NCBI GenBank assembly: GCA_905182985.1
Contig: CAJJDN010000059.1
Coordinates: 97,654-161,653 of the forward strand
Origin: Paramecium sonneborni
Lineage: Eukaryota; Ciliophora; Oligohymenophorea; Peniculida; Parameciidae
Length of the DNA stretch: 64,000 bases
Direction of reading: 5' to 3'
Shown piece by piece: positions 34,150 through 45,726 of the stretch. A program made the position numbers and the translations under genes. How positions within the stretch are numbered: position 1 is the first letter of the stretch; each line of letters starts with the position of its first letter. A model generated the notes under the pieces. That model was not told the DNA's origin and ran no database searches. It was given only the letters and a program-made list of their open reading frames with translations.

Positions 34150-36103
34150 AAATAATCTATTCTTCAATATTTTAACTTACCAAAAGTTAATATATTAATT
34201 TTTATATTCCATAAAATAAAAAGAGTTAGAAATTATATATCTATGGAAATCAGTCTTAAATAGAGCATAAAAAAACAAGAAAAATAAAGGAGCATTTTCA
34301 ATTACGGAATTTATTGTCCCATTATTATCGTTCAAAAAAGGATTCTAATGCTTTTTTTCAATACTCTATGATTCTTGGAAGATCTGCAAGAGTATATTCA
34401 AGTATATTTATAGAATTATGTTCTGATATAATGAAGAAAGGTTTGATTGAAATAAAAGTTTAAATTGATTATCAAATTAAAATTAATAATTTTTTGGAAG
34501 ATTTATAATAATTTTCATTACTTATTCTTATATAAGAAATGATTTATTAAATCCAACAAATATTTTTTTATTTTTTGAGGATAAAAATGCCAAAGAATAA
34601 TAATTAAGATCATTTGAGTAATTTTATGTATATTAAATTATAAGCAGCAAACACTTAATTTATTTGTAAGACTAAATTATATGTAGTAAGAAAGGAATAT
34701 TTGATCTATTTATTAATAAGAATCCAAACTAAAAAAATGATATATTTCTTGAAATATTTAGGTGACTTAAATTCTAATTTATGTATAATTAATTTAATTA
34801 ATAATGAAAGAGTTATTTTATTAGTAGTACATTTATAAAAGAGTTCAAAACAAGTTCATTGCTGATATAGATTTACTATAAAAATTAAAAGAATTGAATG
34901 TCTCAAAATATGTAGATTTGAAAAGAGATGATGATGATCTTTGTGTAATATATAAATTTGGAGGAGACGAATTCATCTCTCTATCAGATCTAATGAATCT
35001 AAAAGTAATAATATTATTCTATAAAACATATTTAGACATTAAATCGCGTACATTTAACTTAATAATAAGCTTATAAAATACTAAACTCTATTTTAATAGA
35101 ATTCTAAAAAAAATATCGAATTTTAGGTATTGATTTTGATCCAGAGGATATATGGATTAGAAATGTTGATTAAAATTAATAGTAAAATAATATTTAAGTT
35201 TTTGATGTTGTGTTTACTTCTTTAATGATATTTAATGATGAAAAATGGGATAAATAGCTTGAGTTTAATTCATTTATAAGTTTATTCAAAAAGCTCTTAA
35301 TATTATTTATGCATGAGTCAGATATAGATAAATTAATAAAGAATTGCTCTAATTTCGAAGATATTTAATCTAAGATATAATAAAATTAAGATAAATTCAG
35401 TCCATTGGTATTAGTTGCTAAAATGAATCAAAAATTAATTGATGTATTAGAACAAAATAACTCCAACAAGATATATCAATGTATCAAAAATAAAGAAAAT
35501 TATTAGTAATTAATTTCTAACATAGTAAATTGGGTAGTCAAAGGAAATATTTATTTTGATTAAACGAAAGACTTCACAATTAAAGATATTTTTGAAAAAC
35601 TATAATTTGAAGCATTATATTAAATGCTCATAACTTGGGAAAATGTTGACTATCTCATTTTATAATTATAAATGCTTGGCATATTCAGTAAGTAATCCAA
35701 TTTAAGGAAAATAAATGATTTTATTTTTTGTTTGACTTTTCCCAAATTATATGGTACTTTTAAAAATTACATTTCAATGGATGAAGCAAATAAACTTACA
35801 GAACAATGGTTTCAATATTAAGAATAAATTATTTCTGAGAAAATTCAACTTTATATAAAAAATATCTTTACTTTCTATAAAGGAGATAAAGAAGAATGGG
35901 AGGAGGAAGATTATAAAAAAATACTTTAAGAAGCGAGGGAAAGTATAGAATAATAATTTGTTAAGGAAAACTACCATTACTTTAAAGAGGTGATTCAAAG
36001 TGAATTTTATAAATTAACCAATACTTTGGATATAATAAAAAATTATTACGAAAAAAAGGTTAATAAAATTAATGAAGAGATATTAGAAATAATTTTTTAA
36101 TGA
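34150..36103 (+). CDS. large unrecognised protein, 5' end unresolved
   Basis: The reliable part is 34811-36103: VQNKFIADIDLLQKLKELN, IYKFGGDEFISLSDLMNLK, a 31-nt intron at 35005-35035, then IDFDPEDIWIRNVD and a long helical C-terminus ending KINEEILEIIFQ. A 28-nt intron at 34783-34810 joins it to upstream coding (EHFQLRNLLSHYYRSKKDSN, FFQYSMILGRSARVYSSI), but another frame there also looks coding (RNDLLNPTNIFLFFEDKNAK), so at least one more intron or frameshift lies near 34480-34550. No start codon is assigned. I cannot name the family. Confidence 0.5.
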
Positions 36104-36576
36104 TATATCTGATTATTTATTATAAACAAATGACATATATTTTTGCTTATAAATGAATATTAAAGACTTAATAAATTAAATAAAGGATATTTGAAATTGA
36201 GAGTCTTCAATCTATTAAGGGGATAAAAATTTATCAATATTGATATAAAATAAAAAACTTTAACTTTCTAACTCCTTACTTACTTTTAACGACTTTGAAA
36301 AGCCTCAGAATTTGTAATACATTAATCCTAAGTCTTAAATATATTTAATCCTGAAAGAAATTATCTTAATAAAATTAAAATTTTATCTACTTTCGGTCAA
36401 GTCGACACTATTTCAATAAAAAAATAATTTTTTAAATGACTATAAGCTTTTTTAATAAAAATGTAAAAGGTATAAAGAGTTAGATTAATAAAGCTGAGGG
36501 TTTAAATTAGTTGATTTGAAATCAATAATAAGTCTAAAAATAAACAATAGATTGCTTTCATTAAGTATAAATAATA
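36104..36576. other. intergenic region
   Basis: No supported gene. Contains the 3' flanks of the two convergent genes on either side. Confidence 0.5.
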
Positions 36577-36759
36577 TCATAAATGTGTTTCGGTTTTATT
36601 TTTTTGTTCAAATTAAGTTGGATAGTCTTATAATCTACGCTTGACAATTGGATTATTCTTTGCTTCAAACAACACTGGAACTGTAACTATTTATTGTAAT
36701 TTAGGATCATAAAGCTTTAAGTCTTTTTGTTTTTCTGGTTTTTTGAGAGTACAACCCAT
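36577..36759 (-). CDS. 60-aa protein with N-terminal MGC lipidation signal
   Basis: Single exon starting MGCTLKKPEKQKDLKLYDPK and ending EQKNKTETHL. Gly2-Cys3 followed by a basic stretch is the typical myristoylation plus palmitoylation signal that anchors small proteins at membranes. Codons are varied (VTVPVLFEAKNNPIVKRRL), which argues against chance. No other domain; function unknown. Confidence 0.55.
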
Positions 36760-36917
36760 GAAAAGTTTATTGAATATTATTATTTTATAAAATTCTTTAT
36801 AATTCAATAAATATGCCAATTACTTAAGATATCGAAAAAAGAATTTTTTGATTGAAAATAACCTCGTTAAGCGCTTTTTTTTTAATACATAATTCTATAA
36901 AAAAATGTAAAATTATT

Positions 36918-37348
36918 ATGAGAAGATTTAATTTTCATTTATCGCAAGTTAGATTTCATGAGGGTAATTATATTCAATTCTTAACAATAATTTATTCTTG
37001 ATATCTGACGATCATTAAATGAGAAGAGAAAAGTATAAATGTATAATTCATACATCTATTTTTAAGTTTAGAATTTGATTTCTCGATAAATTAATGAAAT
37101 AAAAATGGTTTATGAATTTTTCTAAATAATAATTTACAGACTATATTAACTCTTTTTACTAAAAATCTTAGCTTTGTAAGAAATTCAAAGACAATATGTT
37201 TCTTTAAGAATTAACTCGATTTGTATATTTTCTCATTTTTTTTTAGAAGTATAAATAATCTAATTAATTTTTTGTCTTATTATAAAATATTACAGTTCAA
37301 TAGAATGATAGAAGATACAAAACTATTTTTTATACATTAGTCCAATGA
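36918..37348 (+). pseudogene. degenerate coding region
   Basis: Starts MRRFNFHLSQVRFHEGNYIQ then shifts frame near 36990 into ISDDHQMRREKYKCIIHTS, and continues past an in-frame TGA (about 37079) into DKLMKQKWFMNFSKQQFTDY up to TGA 37346-37348. Varied codons over 140 codons suggest a former gene. No family recognised. The flanks (36760-36917 and 37349-37572) show nothing. Confidence 0.35.
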
Positions 37349-37572
37349 TTTTCATTATGATGCTAATTTTTTTAATAGAGAGTAGATTTAATAATCAGAA
37401 TAATTTATTATATAAATATTATGTTATGTAATTAAAAAATGAAATAATCTTATCGTTTATAATTAGTTTATATAATAATATTAAATAACTACATATTAAT
37501 TAGTATAATAATTAAATAAAAATCACTGAGATATAAATATTCTGAGTAATAATTCAAGAAATATTACTAAAC

Positions 37573-38751
37573 TCAATTAAGTACTAGTTTTTAAACAAGA
37601 AAATTTTCTAAAAAATTATATGATAAAATTTACTTTCTAAGTACTATTAAGAGAATAGATGTTAGTAATCTAATTTTTGATCTGTATGGTTATACTAGAA
37701 CTCCATGATTGTATTATTTCAAGTAATTGATTTTAATTTCTTTAATTAACATTTTTTAGCACCATTATGTAATAATAGTCTTCATTTTAGGCCATTCAGA
37801 ATCATTATGCATTTCATGAAAACCTTATTCAAATATTTTGATTGTCTTTTCTTTGGATTAAATTTGGATATAGAAATCTACTGAATCTAAGTGTGAAGCA
37901 ATCTTATCTTGTTTGCCATGTAAAATTAAGATTGGAATTTAAAATTAATTTGCATTAGGCAAAATGTATTATTAAAATAACAATACATTTAATGCAAATT
38001 AAATGCTCATGAATGGATTCATTAAAGGATCTGTTGCTAATTTTCTTATGTGATGATTATTTTTAGATGCAAAGGATAAATTATGATACGTATTAATTTA
38101 TAAATCTGGACATATTTTAGCCATCATTTATAATGTGATCATTTTCATTTTTCCATATTTTGAAGGAACTCTAAATTGAGCACTACTACATATAAGTCCT
38201 TAGATTGAAAATTATGGATTCATCAAACAAAAACTTATTACAATAGCTGCTCCAAGAGCATGACTAAAAATGAACAATGGTATAGATTTATCAATTTAAT
38301 CTAATATAGTTTGTAAATCCATATGCATCTCTTCTATTGTTGCTTTACTTCTGATTCCACCTGAAAAACCAAAACCTCTTTGATCATAAAGATGAACTTT
38401 AAAATTATTTAGTAAGAAACAATCTGTCAACTATAATACTCATATAATTTTTTATTACTTGTTTGTAATTTCCAGAATGTTCACCAAATCCATGCACAAT
38501 AATAATTTATGCATCAATAAATTCAGGTGTAAATTCTTGATAATATAATTATATTCCATGTGAGCTTGTTTCAATATACTTTCTTGTAACCTAAAAACAT
38601 ACTCATTATTAGTTACTTTTGAAGTTTATTAAACTCCAATAAAAAACGTATTCAATTCTTTCTTAACTTTTAAACTCTCTGATTATATATCAGTGCTTTC
38701 TGTCCTTTTTGGTGAATCCATCAATCTCTCTTCAGTTTACAACAGGCTCAT
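37573..38751 (-). CDS. monoacylglycerol-lipase-like protein lacking the catalytic Ser
   Basis: Introns at 38591-38616 (26 nt) and 38431-38458 (28 nt) give 374 aa. Lipase landmarks: SSHGIQLYYQEF, the oxyanion strand IIIVHGFGEHSGNY, VHLYDQRGFGFSGG, the elbow FIFSHALGAAI, ILHGKQDKIASHLDS with the acid, and GFHEMHNDSEW with the His. In monoacylglycerol lipases the elbow is GHSMGG; here it reads S-H-A-L-G, so the nucleophile Ser is Ala. The protein is otherwise complete, with a C-terminal extension, and its splice model closes exactly. This points to a non-catalytic member. Known family substrates are monoglycerides at membranes and lipid droplets. Confidence 0.85.
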
Positions 38752-39068
38752 TATATTATTATTATTTTGATACTTACAACTAAATGTGAGTAATTAAGTA
38801 TGAGGTATTAAGATTCAATATGACGCAAGATTTCAAAAGATAATTTAAAATTAATAAAATATCATTCAAACAAAATATTTAGTATTATTTACATGTGATG
38901 CTTCATACCAACCTATAATTATAACTTTCAGAAAAATAATATTTATATATTTTTATATAATTATATTTATTGCCATTTATTTATAATCAATTTTTAATTT
39001 TTATCTAATCAAACAGACTAAATAAACAATCTAAAATCTAATAATATTTTATAAAATCAGTAAATTTA
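38752..39068. other. intergenic region
   Basis: AT-rich, no supported gene; upstream of the lipase-like gene and downstream of the RING gene. Confidence 0.5.
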
Positions 39069-40538
39069 TCATTCAACTATCCGATCTTAATTTTTGTAAA
39101 GATCTCTCTAACTTTAATTCTTAGGAGTTCCATCAAATTATATCATCTAAGGAGAATGCTCTTCTTTAGGGCAATTATCCAAGTCTATCCTACAACTAAT
39201 TCTAAATGGTGTTGGAACAAAACGAATATATAAAGCTCCTCGATCACTTTACTATTATTGATCATCCTCTTTTAATTAAACTTTTTCATTAACTTCTTCA
39301 TTTTTTTTAGGCTATTAAGCTTTCTATTTAATTAATTTTTATATATCTAATTCTTATAAACTTTATCTACAAACAGGACAGTTAGCTTATTTTATTGTCC
39401 TAAATTAGATAATTCACTACCAATCTGCTAAACATTAATCATGAAAATTATGATTGCAAGGTGTGTGACGGTATTTCTCTTTATTTTCAAACTATATCAA
39501 ACACACAGAGCAGGTTTCATGTATCATTTTAGAATCAACAATTTTATTTGGCATATATTTATTTAAAATCTTTCTGTCAAGTGATGGTTGAATTTAAGTT
39601 AATTTTCTATATTATCTTTTAAAACTTAAAAATATGATTGATGCCATGAAAATACCAAATAAAAAGATAGATATTAAAATTATAATTGCCCATAAAGGGA
39701 AGTATTCCATATCACTCAAAGATCTAGAAATATTAGAATAAAATACATAAAGGATATGGTAATTTCTTAATTGTGAGTTGTATTAAAATTGAATAATCCA
39801 AAAATAAATATATAATCTGAAATATTTCCTTCTCTTGTCAAACTTATTGATTTTTCTTAATTTTTTGAATCAATAACTTCAAAATTGGTGAAGAATGTTG
39901 GAAGAATTGTTATGTTAAGTTTATCTGCCGGTATTGATGAAATTCCAAATAAAGCTTGTTTATTTTGAATTAAAATCTTTTAATAATAAAAATCTTACAT
40001 CATAATTATGGTTATCAAGAACTATGTAAGCATAAAACCAAGAGTTATTTAGTACCTTATAAGTAATTGTATAATCAGCTTAAATTTTTTGCATTTTAAA
40101 AGAACAACTCAATCCATAATAAGGAAAGTGACAAGATTTTTATGACTAGATTACCTAGATAATGTTATTAAATTAATTAATTACTGCTTCATTTAATGTT
40201 AAATTAAAATGCATAGTTTTGTTGAAATCTTAAATATTATTAAAATGTTCTAAAAGAAGGCAATTAATATCAATAGTAATATTTTAAGCCTATTAGATGA
40301 ATACAGATTAGACATTTGCTCTAATAGAGTATGAGTACTAATCATAATAATTTTGCTTATTAAATAGGACATACATAATAGGTAGGCAATAATTGTCTAC
40401 TGGGAATTATGTTATGATCATCTAAATTAAATAAGTCTTTGATGCATCAAGATTATTATGCTCTAATTTTAAATAATCAGTAACATATTAGGTATTATAG
40501 TTTGCTAAAACTGTTGTGATGGATATTAAAAAATACAT
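39069..40538 (-). CDS. transmembrane RING-H2 E3 ubiquitin ligase
   Basis: Introns at 39977-39998, 39724-39746 and 39400-39420 (22, 23, 21 nt) give 467 aa. A signal peptide (MYFLISITTVLA) leads a long lumenal domain with several N-x-S/T sites and Cys, then one membrane span (FPLWAIIILISIFLFGIFMA) and a cytosolic RING-H2: CSVCLIQFE, CNHNFHDQCLADW, CPVCRQSL. The architecture resembles RNF13/RNF167/Goliath ligases of the endomembrane system. A Gln/Asp-rich tail follows. Its start codon is only 7 bp from the divergent start of the next gene. Confidence 0.88.
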
Positions 40539-40545
40539 AAATTAA

Positions 40546-41683
40546 ATGTATAAACATTTATTGAAATTACGATATGGTTATCAACCAAGTATAAAATTTA
40601 CTCATGTTCATGATTCAACTTAATATACTCCAGTGAAAATGACAGTGAGGGAAGCTATAAATCTTGCAATGGATGAAGAATTGGCTCATGATTCAAATGT
40701 ATTTTTACTTGGTATAAGATAAAATATAATATGTATAGGGGAGGAAGTGGGATAATTTTAAGGTGCATATAAAGTATCAAAAGGATTGTTTTAAAAATAC
40801 GGAGGAGATAGAGTTATAGATACTCCAATAACAGAAGCAGGTTTTACAGGTATAGCAGTAGGATCAGCACTTTATGGATTGAAACCTATTGTAGAGTTTA
40901 TGACATGGAATTTTGCAATGTAAGCAATCGATCATATAATAAATTCTGCAGCTAAAGCTCGGTATATGAGTGCTGGAGATTAGAAGGCTTCAATTGTATT
41001 TAGAGGAATCAATGGGTAAGATCACAAAATTATAAGCCTTTAGTGCTACGGCTTATGTTGCAGCTTAACATTCATAATGCTTTGCTTCATGGTATAGTAA
41101 TGTACCTGGATTGGTTGTGTTAGCTCCATTTGATTGTGATGATGCTAAATCACTTCTTAAGGCAGCTGTAAGAAATCCTAATCCAGTAGTATTTTTGGAG
41201 AATGAAATTTTATATAGTGAGACTTTTGAACTCTCAGCAGAAGCAAGAGATCCAAATTATTTAGCACCAATAGGAAAAGCTAAGATCATGAGATAAGGTG
41301 ATCATCTTACTATTATTGCATTCTCAAAAATGGTTTAATATTCACTTAGAGCAGCTGAATAACTATTTAGAGAAGGAATAAATTGTGAAGTTATAAATTT
41401 AAGAAGTTTGAGACCATTAGATAGAGAAACTATTCTTAAGAGTGTCAAAAAGACAGGTCGTGTAGTTTGCGTAGAAGAAGGATGGCCATAATCTGGTATT
41501 TCTGCTGAAATTACAGCACTTATAATGGAAGGAGGAGCATTTAAATATTTAGATGCACCTGTTTAAAGAGTTACAGGAGTTGAAATACCAACACCTTATG
41601 CTTTTAATTTAGAAGCTATGGCATTCCCAAAAACTGAATAAATTGTTGATGCTATACTAAATGTTTTAAAAGGTGCTCGTTGA
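40546..41683 (+). CDS. PDHB: pyruvate dehydrogenase E1 component subunit beta
   Basis: Introns at 40712-40738 (27 nt) and 41016-41043 (28 nt); 360 aa. A short basic N-terminus ([18 protein letters not shown]) fits a mitochondrial presequence. The body carries the E1-beta signatures [71 protein letters not shown] and VEEGWPQSGISAEI. With the alpha subunit it decarboxylates pyruvate using thiamine diphosphate and feeds acetyl groups to E2 in the mitochondrial matrix. Length and order are as usual for the family. The start is tight against the divergent RING gene; an in-frame upstream ATG would overlap it. Confidence 0.96.
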
Positions 41684-41910
41684 TTAATTATTCAATATAA
41701 CATATATTGAACAATATCATTTTATATTTTTATTTATATAAAAAAAGGTTTAATGTACAATTGATTTAAGTAATAACATAGATATATATAAAACATTTAA
41801 GATAATAGATTAGAATTGATACGGAATAAAATGTAGTAATTAAGAATAATCTAATTCTTATATTTGGAATTAAAAACAGATTCTTTTAATCTTCTATCTA
41901 ATAATAATAA

Positions 41911-42474
41911 ATGTAAAAATTAGTTCTAATTTTCGTAATAGTTACATTAAGTTTAGGGATTGATGTTGTAGATGATTACGATATCAATTCATATTTAGGC
42001 GATTGGTTTGAAGTAGCTAGTAGTCCATGGGTTCATACAACCTTTGAGAAAAATGGTTTTTGTAATAGAGCTAGATATGGTGTATTGACAACTGGAGATT
42101 TAAGTGTTTATAATGTTTAAAGAGATGGTGCTAGTGATGGACCTATAAAATCAATAGATGGATATGCTAGAATTCCAGATGCTCAATAAAAAGCCAAATT
42201 AAAAGTGTTTTTAAATGGAGGATAAGTAGGTGGAGGAGATTATTGGATTATTGAATTAGGTCCTATTATTAAAAAACAATATCAATGGGTTATAGTAAGT
42301 GAACCTGAAATGTTATTTATGTGGGTCTTAGCCAGAAATCCTCAATAATATAGAGAGGAATATGAAGATTATGTCAGAGATAGGGTAAGTGCCTTGGGCT
42401 TCAATGGTGTCTTAAATAAGTATGTTCCAAGATTTTTTGATAATTGTGTGCCATATGATGATTTAACCTACTGA
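41911..42474 (+). CDS. lipocalin (apolipoprotein D/Blc type)
   Basis: Single exon, 187 aa. Signal peptide MQKLVLIFVIVTLSLG, then the lipocalin start YLGDWFEVASSPW (G-x-W box), CNRARYGVLTTGDLSVYN, and the strand WVIVSEPEMLFMWVLAR, which matches the conserved second and third structural regions of Blc/ApoD-like lipocalins. Two Cys (in GFCNRAR and DNCVPY) can form the usual disulfide. It should bind small hydrophobic molecules in the secretory pathway or outside the cell. Confidence 0.9.
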
Positions 42475-42507
42475 TATCGATAAATATATGTATTATTTTA
42501 TTTTTTA

Positions 42508-43149
42508 TCAATATCTTCTTGGAGCTGTGATAATCTCATAAAACTCTTCAAAAGAGATTTATTCTGGACTCTCTGTTTTTCTTAGGATATGAATATGATG
42601 AATCATTTCATGCAATTCGTCATCATTCAAAGTTTCACCTAGTTCTTTAGCTACACGTTTTAAATTTGTAAAATCAATGAACCTAAACCTATTATTAATA
42701 TACTCACCCAGTATCTTCAGGATCGTATATTTAAAATAATTTCTATGCTCCTTCTCTTGTTTTGTTATTTCCTAATCTATTTGATATTATTTCTACAAAT
42801 GTATCAAAATTTATTGATCCTCCAAAACTATACATTCATAAATCAATAATAAATACTTTTCTAAATCTTACACCATTTGATACACAAATTTATTTCTTGC
42901 ATCAACGCCTAAGTCTTCAAGCACCTTCTTTATTTCATGAGCATCTATTGTACCACTTTTATCATCATCAAACAAATCAAATGTTTCCTTTTTAAAAATG
43001 TTTTATCATTAACTTACTCTCAAATCATTAATTTCCTCTGGAGTCAAATAATTTTCTTTAGGCTTTTATGGTTTAGCAGCTGGTCCACCTTTCTATTATT
43101 TATTTTAAGCAGGTGCTTGTTCGGCTGGTTTATTTGCTCTTGAAGACAT
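42508..43149 (-). CDS. centrin-like EF-hand protein
   Basis: Introns at 42988-43017 (30 nt), 42828-42856 (29 nt), 42683-42707 (25 nt) give 185 aa. A 45-residue basic/Ala/Pro/Gln N-terminus precedes YLTPEEINDLRETFDLFDDD, with a good first calcium loop D-D-D-K-S-G-T-I-D..E. The second loop is degenerate (FGGSINFDTF), the third (YDPEDTGFIDFTNL) lacks the last Glu, and the fourth is weak. Order and linkers match centrins, which organise basal bodies and the contractile infraciliary lattice in Paramecium. It could be a lattice-type divergent centrin rather than a basal-body one. Confidence 0.85.
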
Positions 43150-43414
43150 ATCTATTTATTAATTTTATTTATATTTATTCATTTTCTATAGCAAAACCAA
43201 TATATGATACACTAATTTTAAAATTATCAATCTTATTTCTCATCTTACATTTTGGTTATCAAATCTAATTGAATTCTAAGATTCATTTAGATTAAACAAA
43301 TTAGAGTATTACAATGAAAAATTAAGAATTATTAAATTATTAGATAGATAATATTTCAAGATATATTTTTAGATTATAAATAATACTAAATAATTTTAAT
43401 GTCATAATTATAAA

Positions 43415-44105
43415 TCAATTTGATTTTAGAAATATTTTTGGAAGATTAAGCCATTCTAAAATATATGAATTCTCAGAAATAAATAAATAAAATTATTGAT
43501 AATCTAGAGTTCTTTATTTATCTTTCTAAAAATCTTCAATTTAATCTTCATTAAATTATTTAAATGTTGGAATAGTTTTCGTGAAAATAAAATCTAATTC
43601 TTAGACTACAAGTTCTTCAAATTCTTCTTTGGTAAGTTGAATTTAAGGGAAATTAGGTAATAAACAATTAAGAGTTTCAATGATTTTTTCTTTAGAAATT
43701 AACTACATATAATAGATACAGAGAGATTACATTCTCATTTTTATTATCTATTAATTTAAAGAGATATTTAATTTAAGCAGCTTTATTTTAACCTAAAAAT
43801 GTAGCATAGCCAAAAAGAAATTCTCTGAAATTAAGAACTCTATCATTATTAAGATCAATCCTTGTAAAAATAAGGTTGGTAGTATCTTAGGATCTTAATA
43901 TAAAGAATAATAAATATTACTTATTCTAAAATCCTCTATGGAATTCATTGAAATCTATAACTCCATCATCTTTGATTAGACTACTGAGATTTTAAAATAT
44001 TTTATATAAACATTAGACATCTTCTAAGGATATATTGGCTTAATCAGCAAATTCCTAAAGTTCATAGGTTGTTAGTAAATATTGTTTTGATTTCGTAATT
44101 CCCAT
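43415..44105 (-). CDS. calcineurin-B/CBL-like EF-hand protein
   Basis: An intron at 43703-43730 (28 nt) is required; a 27-nt in-frame candidate at 43894-43920 is also likely because it removes a hydrophobic insert. About 211 aa. Begins MGITKSKQY, a myristoylation-type start. EF hands: a degenerate one around DDGVIDFNEFHRGF, a canonical one in DLNNDRVLNFREF, and degenerate later ones. The layout matches calcineurin B or its CBL/KChIP relatives, calcium sensors that bind a phosphatase or kinase at membranes. Its ATG lies 21 bp from the divergent Rab gene. Confidence 0.75.
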
Positions 44106-44126
44106 TAATAATAATAATTTTTCTAT

Positions 44127-44809
44127 ATGGAAGCAGATCCTTTTATTAAGATAATTGTAGTAGGAGAATAGGGAGTAGGTAAGACTTGCTTGTTAAATTA
44201 ATACTGTTATGAGAGATTTGAAGCAAACAGCCCTCCTACAATAGGGTGTGATTTTACTACAAAAGTGACATAGGCAAATGGATAGACTGTTCGATTATAA
44301 TTATGGGATATTGCTGGATAAGAGAAATACAATGCTGTAAGTAAATTGTATGTAAGAGGAGCTTTGGGTATTTATATCTATAAAAATATTAGGTTGTCTA
44401 ATAGTTTGCGATATAAAGGATCCTAATTCTTTAGAAGAAACTTTAAAATGGAAAAGTATTATTGAAGAAAATAGTGATCAAAATAATATCCCTATTATGT
44501 TGGTTCAAAATAAGTGTGATTTAGTCAGCAATGATGAAAAGACAGCTATATTTTAAAGTTTGTAAGGTTTTGCAAAAACAAATCACTTTTTTTCTTGTAT
44601 TCAAACTAGTGCCAAAGAAGGTACAGGATTAAAGGTAATGATGCAAAATAGATTTATAGCAACTATTCACAGATTTAATTTAAGAAATCATAGACAAAGG
44701 ATTGCTAGTGAATTAATAGAAGAATTTTAAATAAAGTACAAATGTTTAATTAAATTCTGCTCAAAGTTAATAGAATCAATAACAGAAAAAAGACAAGTCC
44801 TGCTGTTGA
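44127..44809 (+). CDS. Rab GTPase, Rab32/38-like
   Basis: Introns at 44368-44392 and 44635-44659 (25 nt each); 210 aa. P-loop GEQGVGKTCLL, switch I TIGCDFTTKV, LQLWDIAGQEKYN, NKCDL, and TSAKEG for guanine binding; the C-terminus ends SCC for double geranylgeranylation. WDIAGQE (Ile-Ala instead of Thr-Ala) and the KWKSIIEE helix are typical of the Rab32/Rab38/Rab29 group, which works on lysosome-related and mitochondrial-contact organelles. Subfamily call is from these two features only. Confidence 0.9.
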
Positions 44810-44911
44810 ATGAATATTAATAAATATAATATATTATTTTATATTTTTACATACTCTTTTTAAAAAGATTAAAAGGATTTTTAAATAATAAAAAAATTTG
44901 TTTTATTAAAG

Positions 44912-45421
44912 ATGGTATATATAGCATATATAATTTCTTTAGGTACTCACAAAGTTTGTTGAAGTTGGAAGAGTTGTCAAAATCAATTATGGTCCTTAAG
45001 AAGGTAGATTGGCAACAATCGTTGAAATTCTTAATGATAAGAGAGTCTTAATTGATGGACCAACAACTGGAGTTTAAAGATAAGTTATTCCTATTAGAAG
45101 ATTGACACTTACCAAATTCAATCTTAAAGGTGCAACAAGAGGAGCTAGAACTGGTGTCATTACCAAGGCAATTAAAAAATCTGATCCATTTGCATAATAT
45201 GCTCAAACTCTTGCTGCTAAGAAAGTTGCTAAGAAAGCACTTAGAGCTAAATTAAACGATTTTGATAGATTCAGAGTCATGATTCTTAGAAAAAGAGTAA
45301 TGCTATCAATTAATCATTTTTTTAGAGAAGTGCCCTCCTTAGTACCTAACTTAAAACTTTGAAAAAGAGCACTGGTGGAAAGGCTTAAACATAAGCTAAA
45401 GGAGGAAATAAGAAGAAATGA
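44912..45421 (+). CDS. RPL14: 60S ribosomal protein eL14
   Basis: The first intron (44915-44942, 28 nt) lies directly after the ATG; a second is at 45297-45325 (29 nt). 150 aa: MVLTKFVEVGRVVKINYGPQ, the KOW-like GRLATIVEILNDKRVLIDGP, IPIRRLTLTKFNL, a basic helical centre with AAKKVAKKALRAKL, DFDRFRVMILRKRRS, and a Lys/Gly-rich tail. This is the full eL14 layout. The start-codon intron is a common arrangement for highly expressed ribosomal genes. Confidence 0.94.
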
Positions 45422-45726
45422 TCAGCTTATTATAAAATAAGTATATTAAATAAATTTGAAACACAAAAACATGCATTTAGCATATTAAAATACTTCATTC
45501 CAATATTTTGTTTAAAATCTGATATATTTTTTATCTAATCTTTCTTTATTTTTATTAACTTCAAATATTGTATTATTTTCAAAATCATATTTTTTGATAA
45601 TACATAAATCTATATTTATTAATTAGATTATTTTAATTTCATCAGAATTCAAAATTATTAAGATGTAACTTAATTATTCTAATATTGAAATTAATAATTT
45701 TTATGCTATAATAATAAAATATTAAT

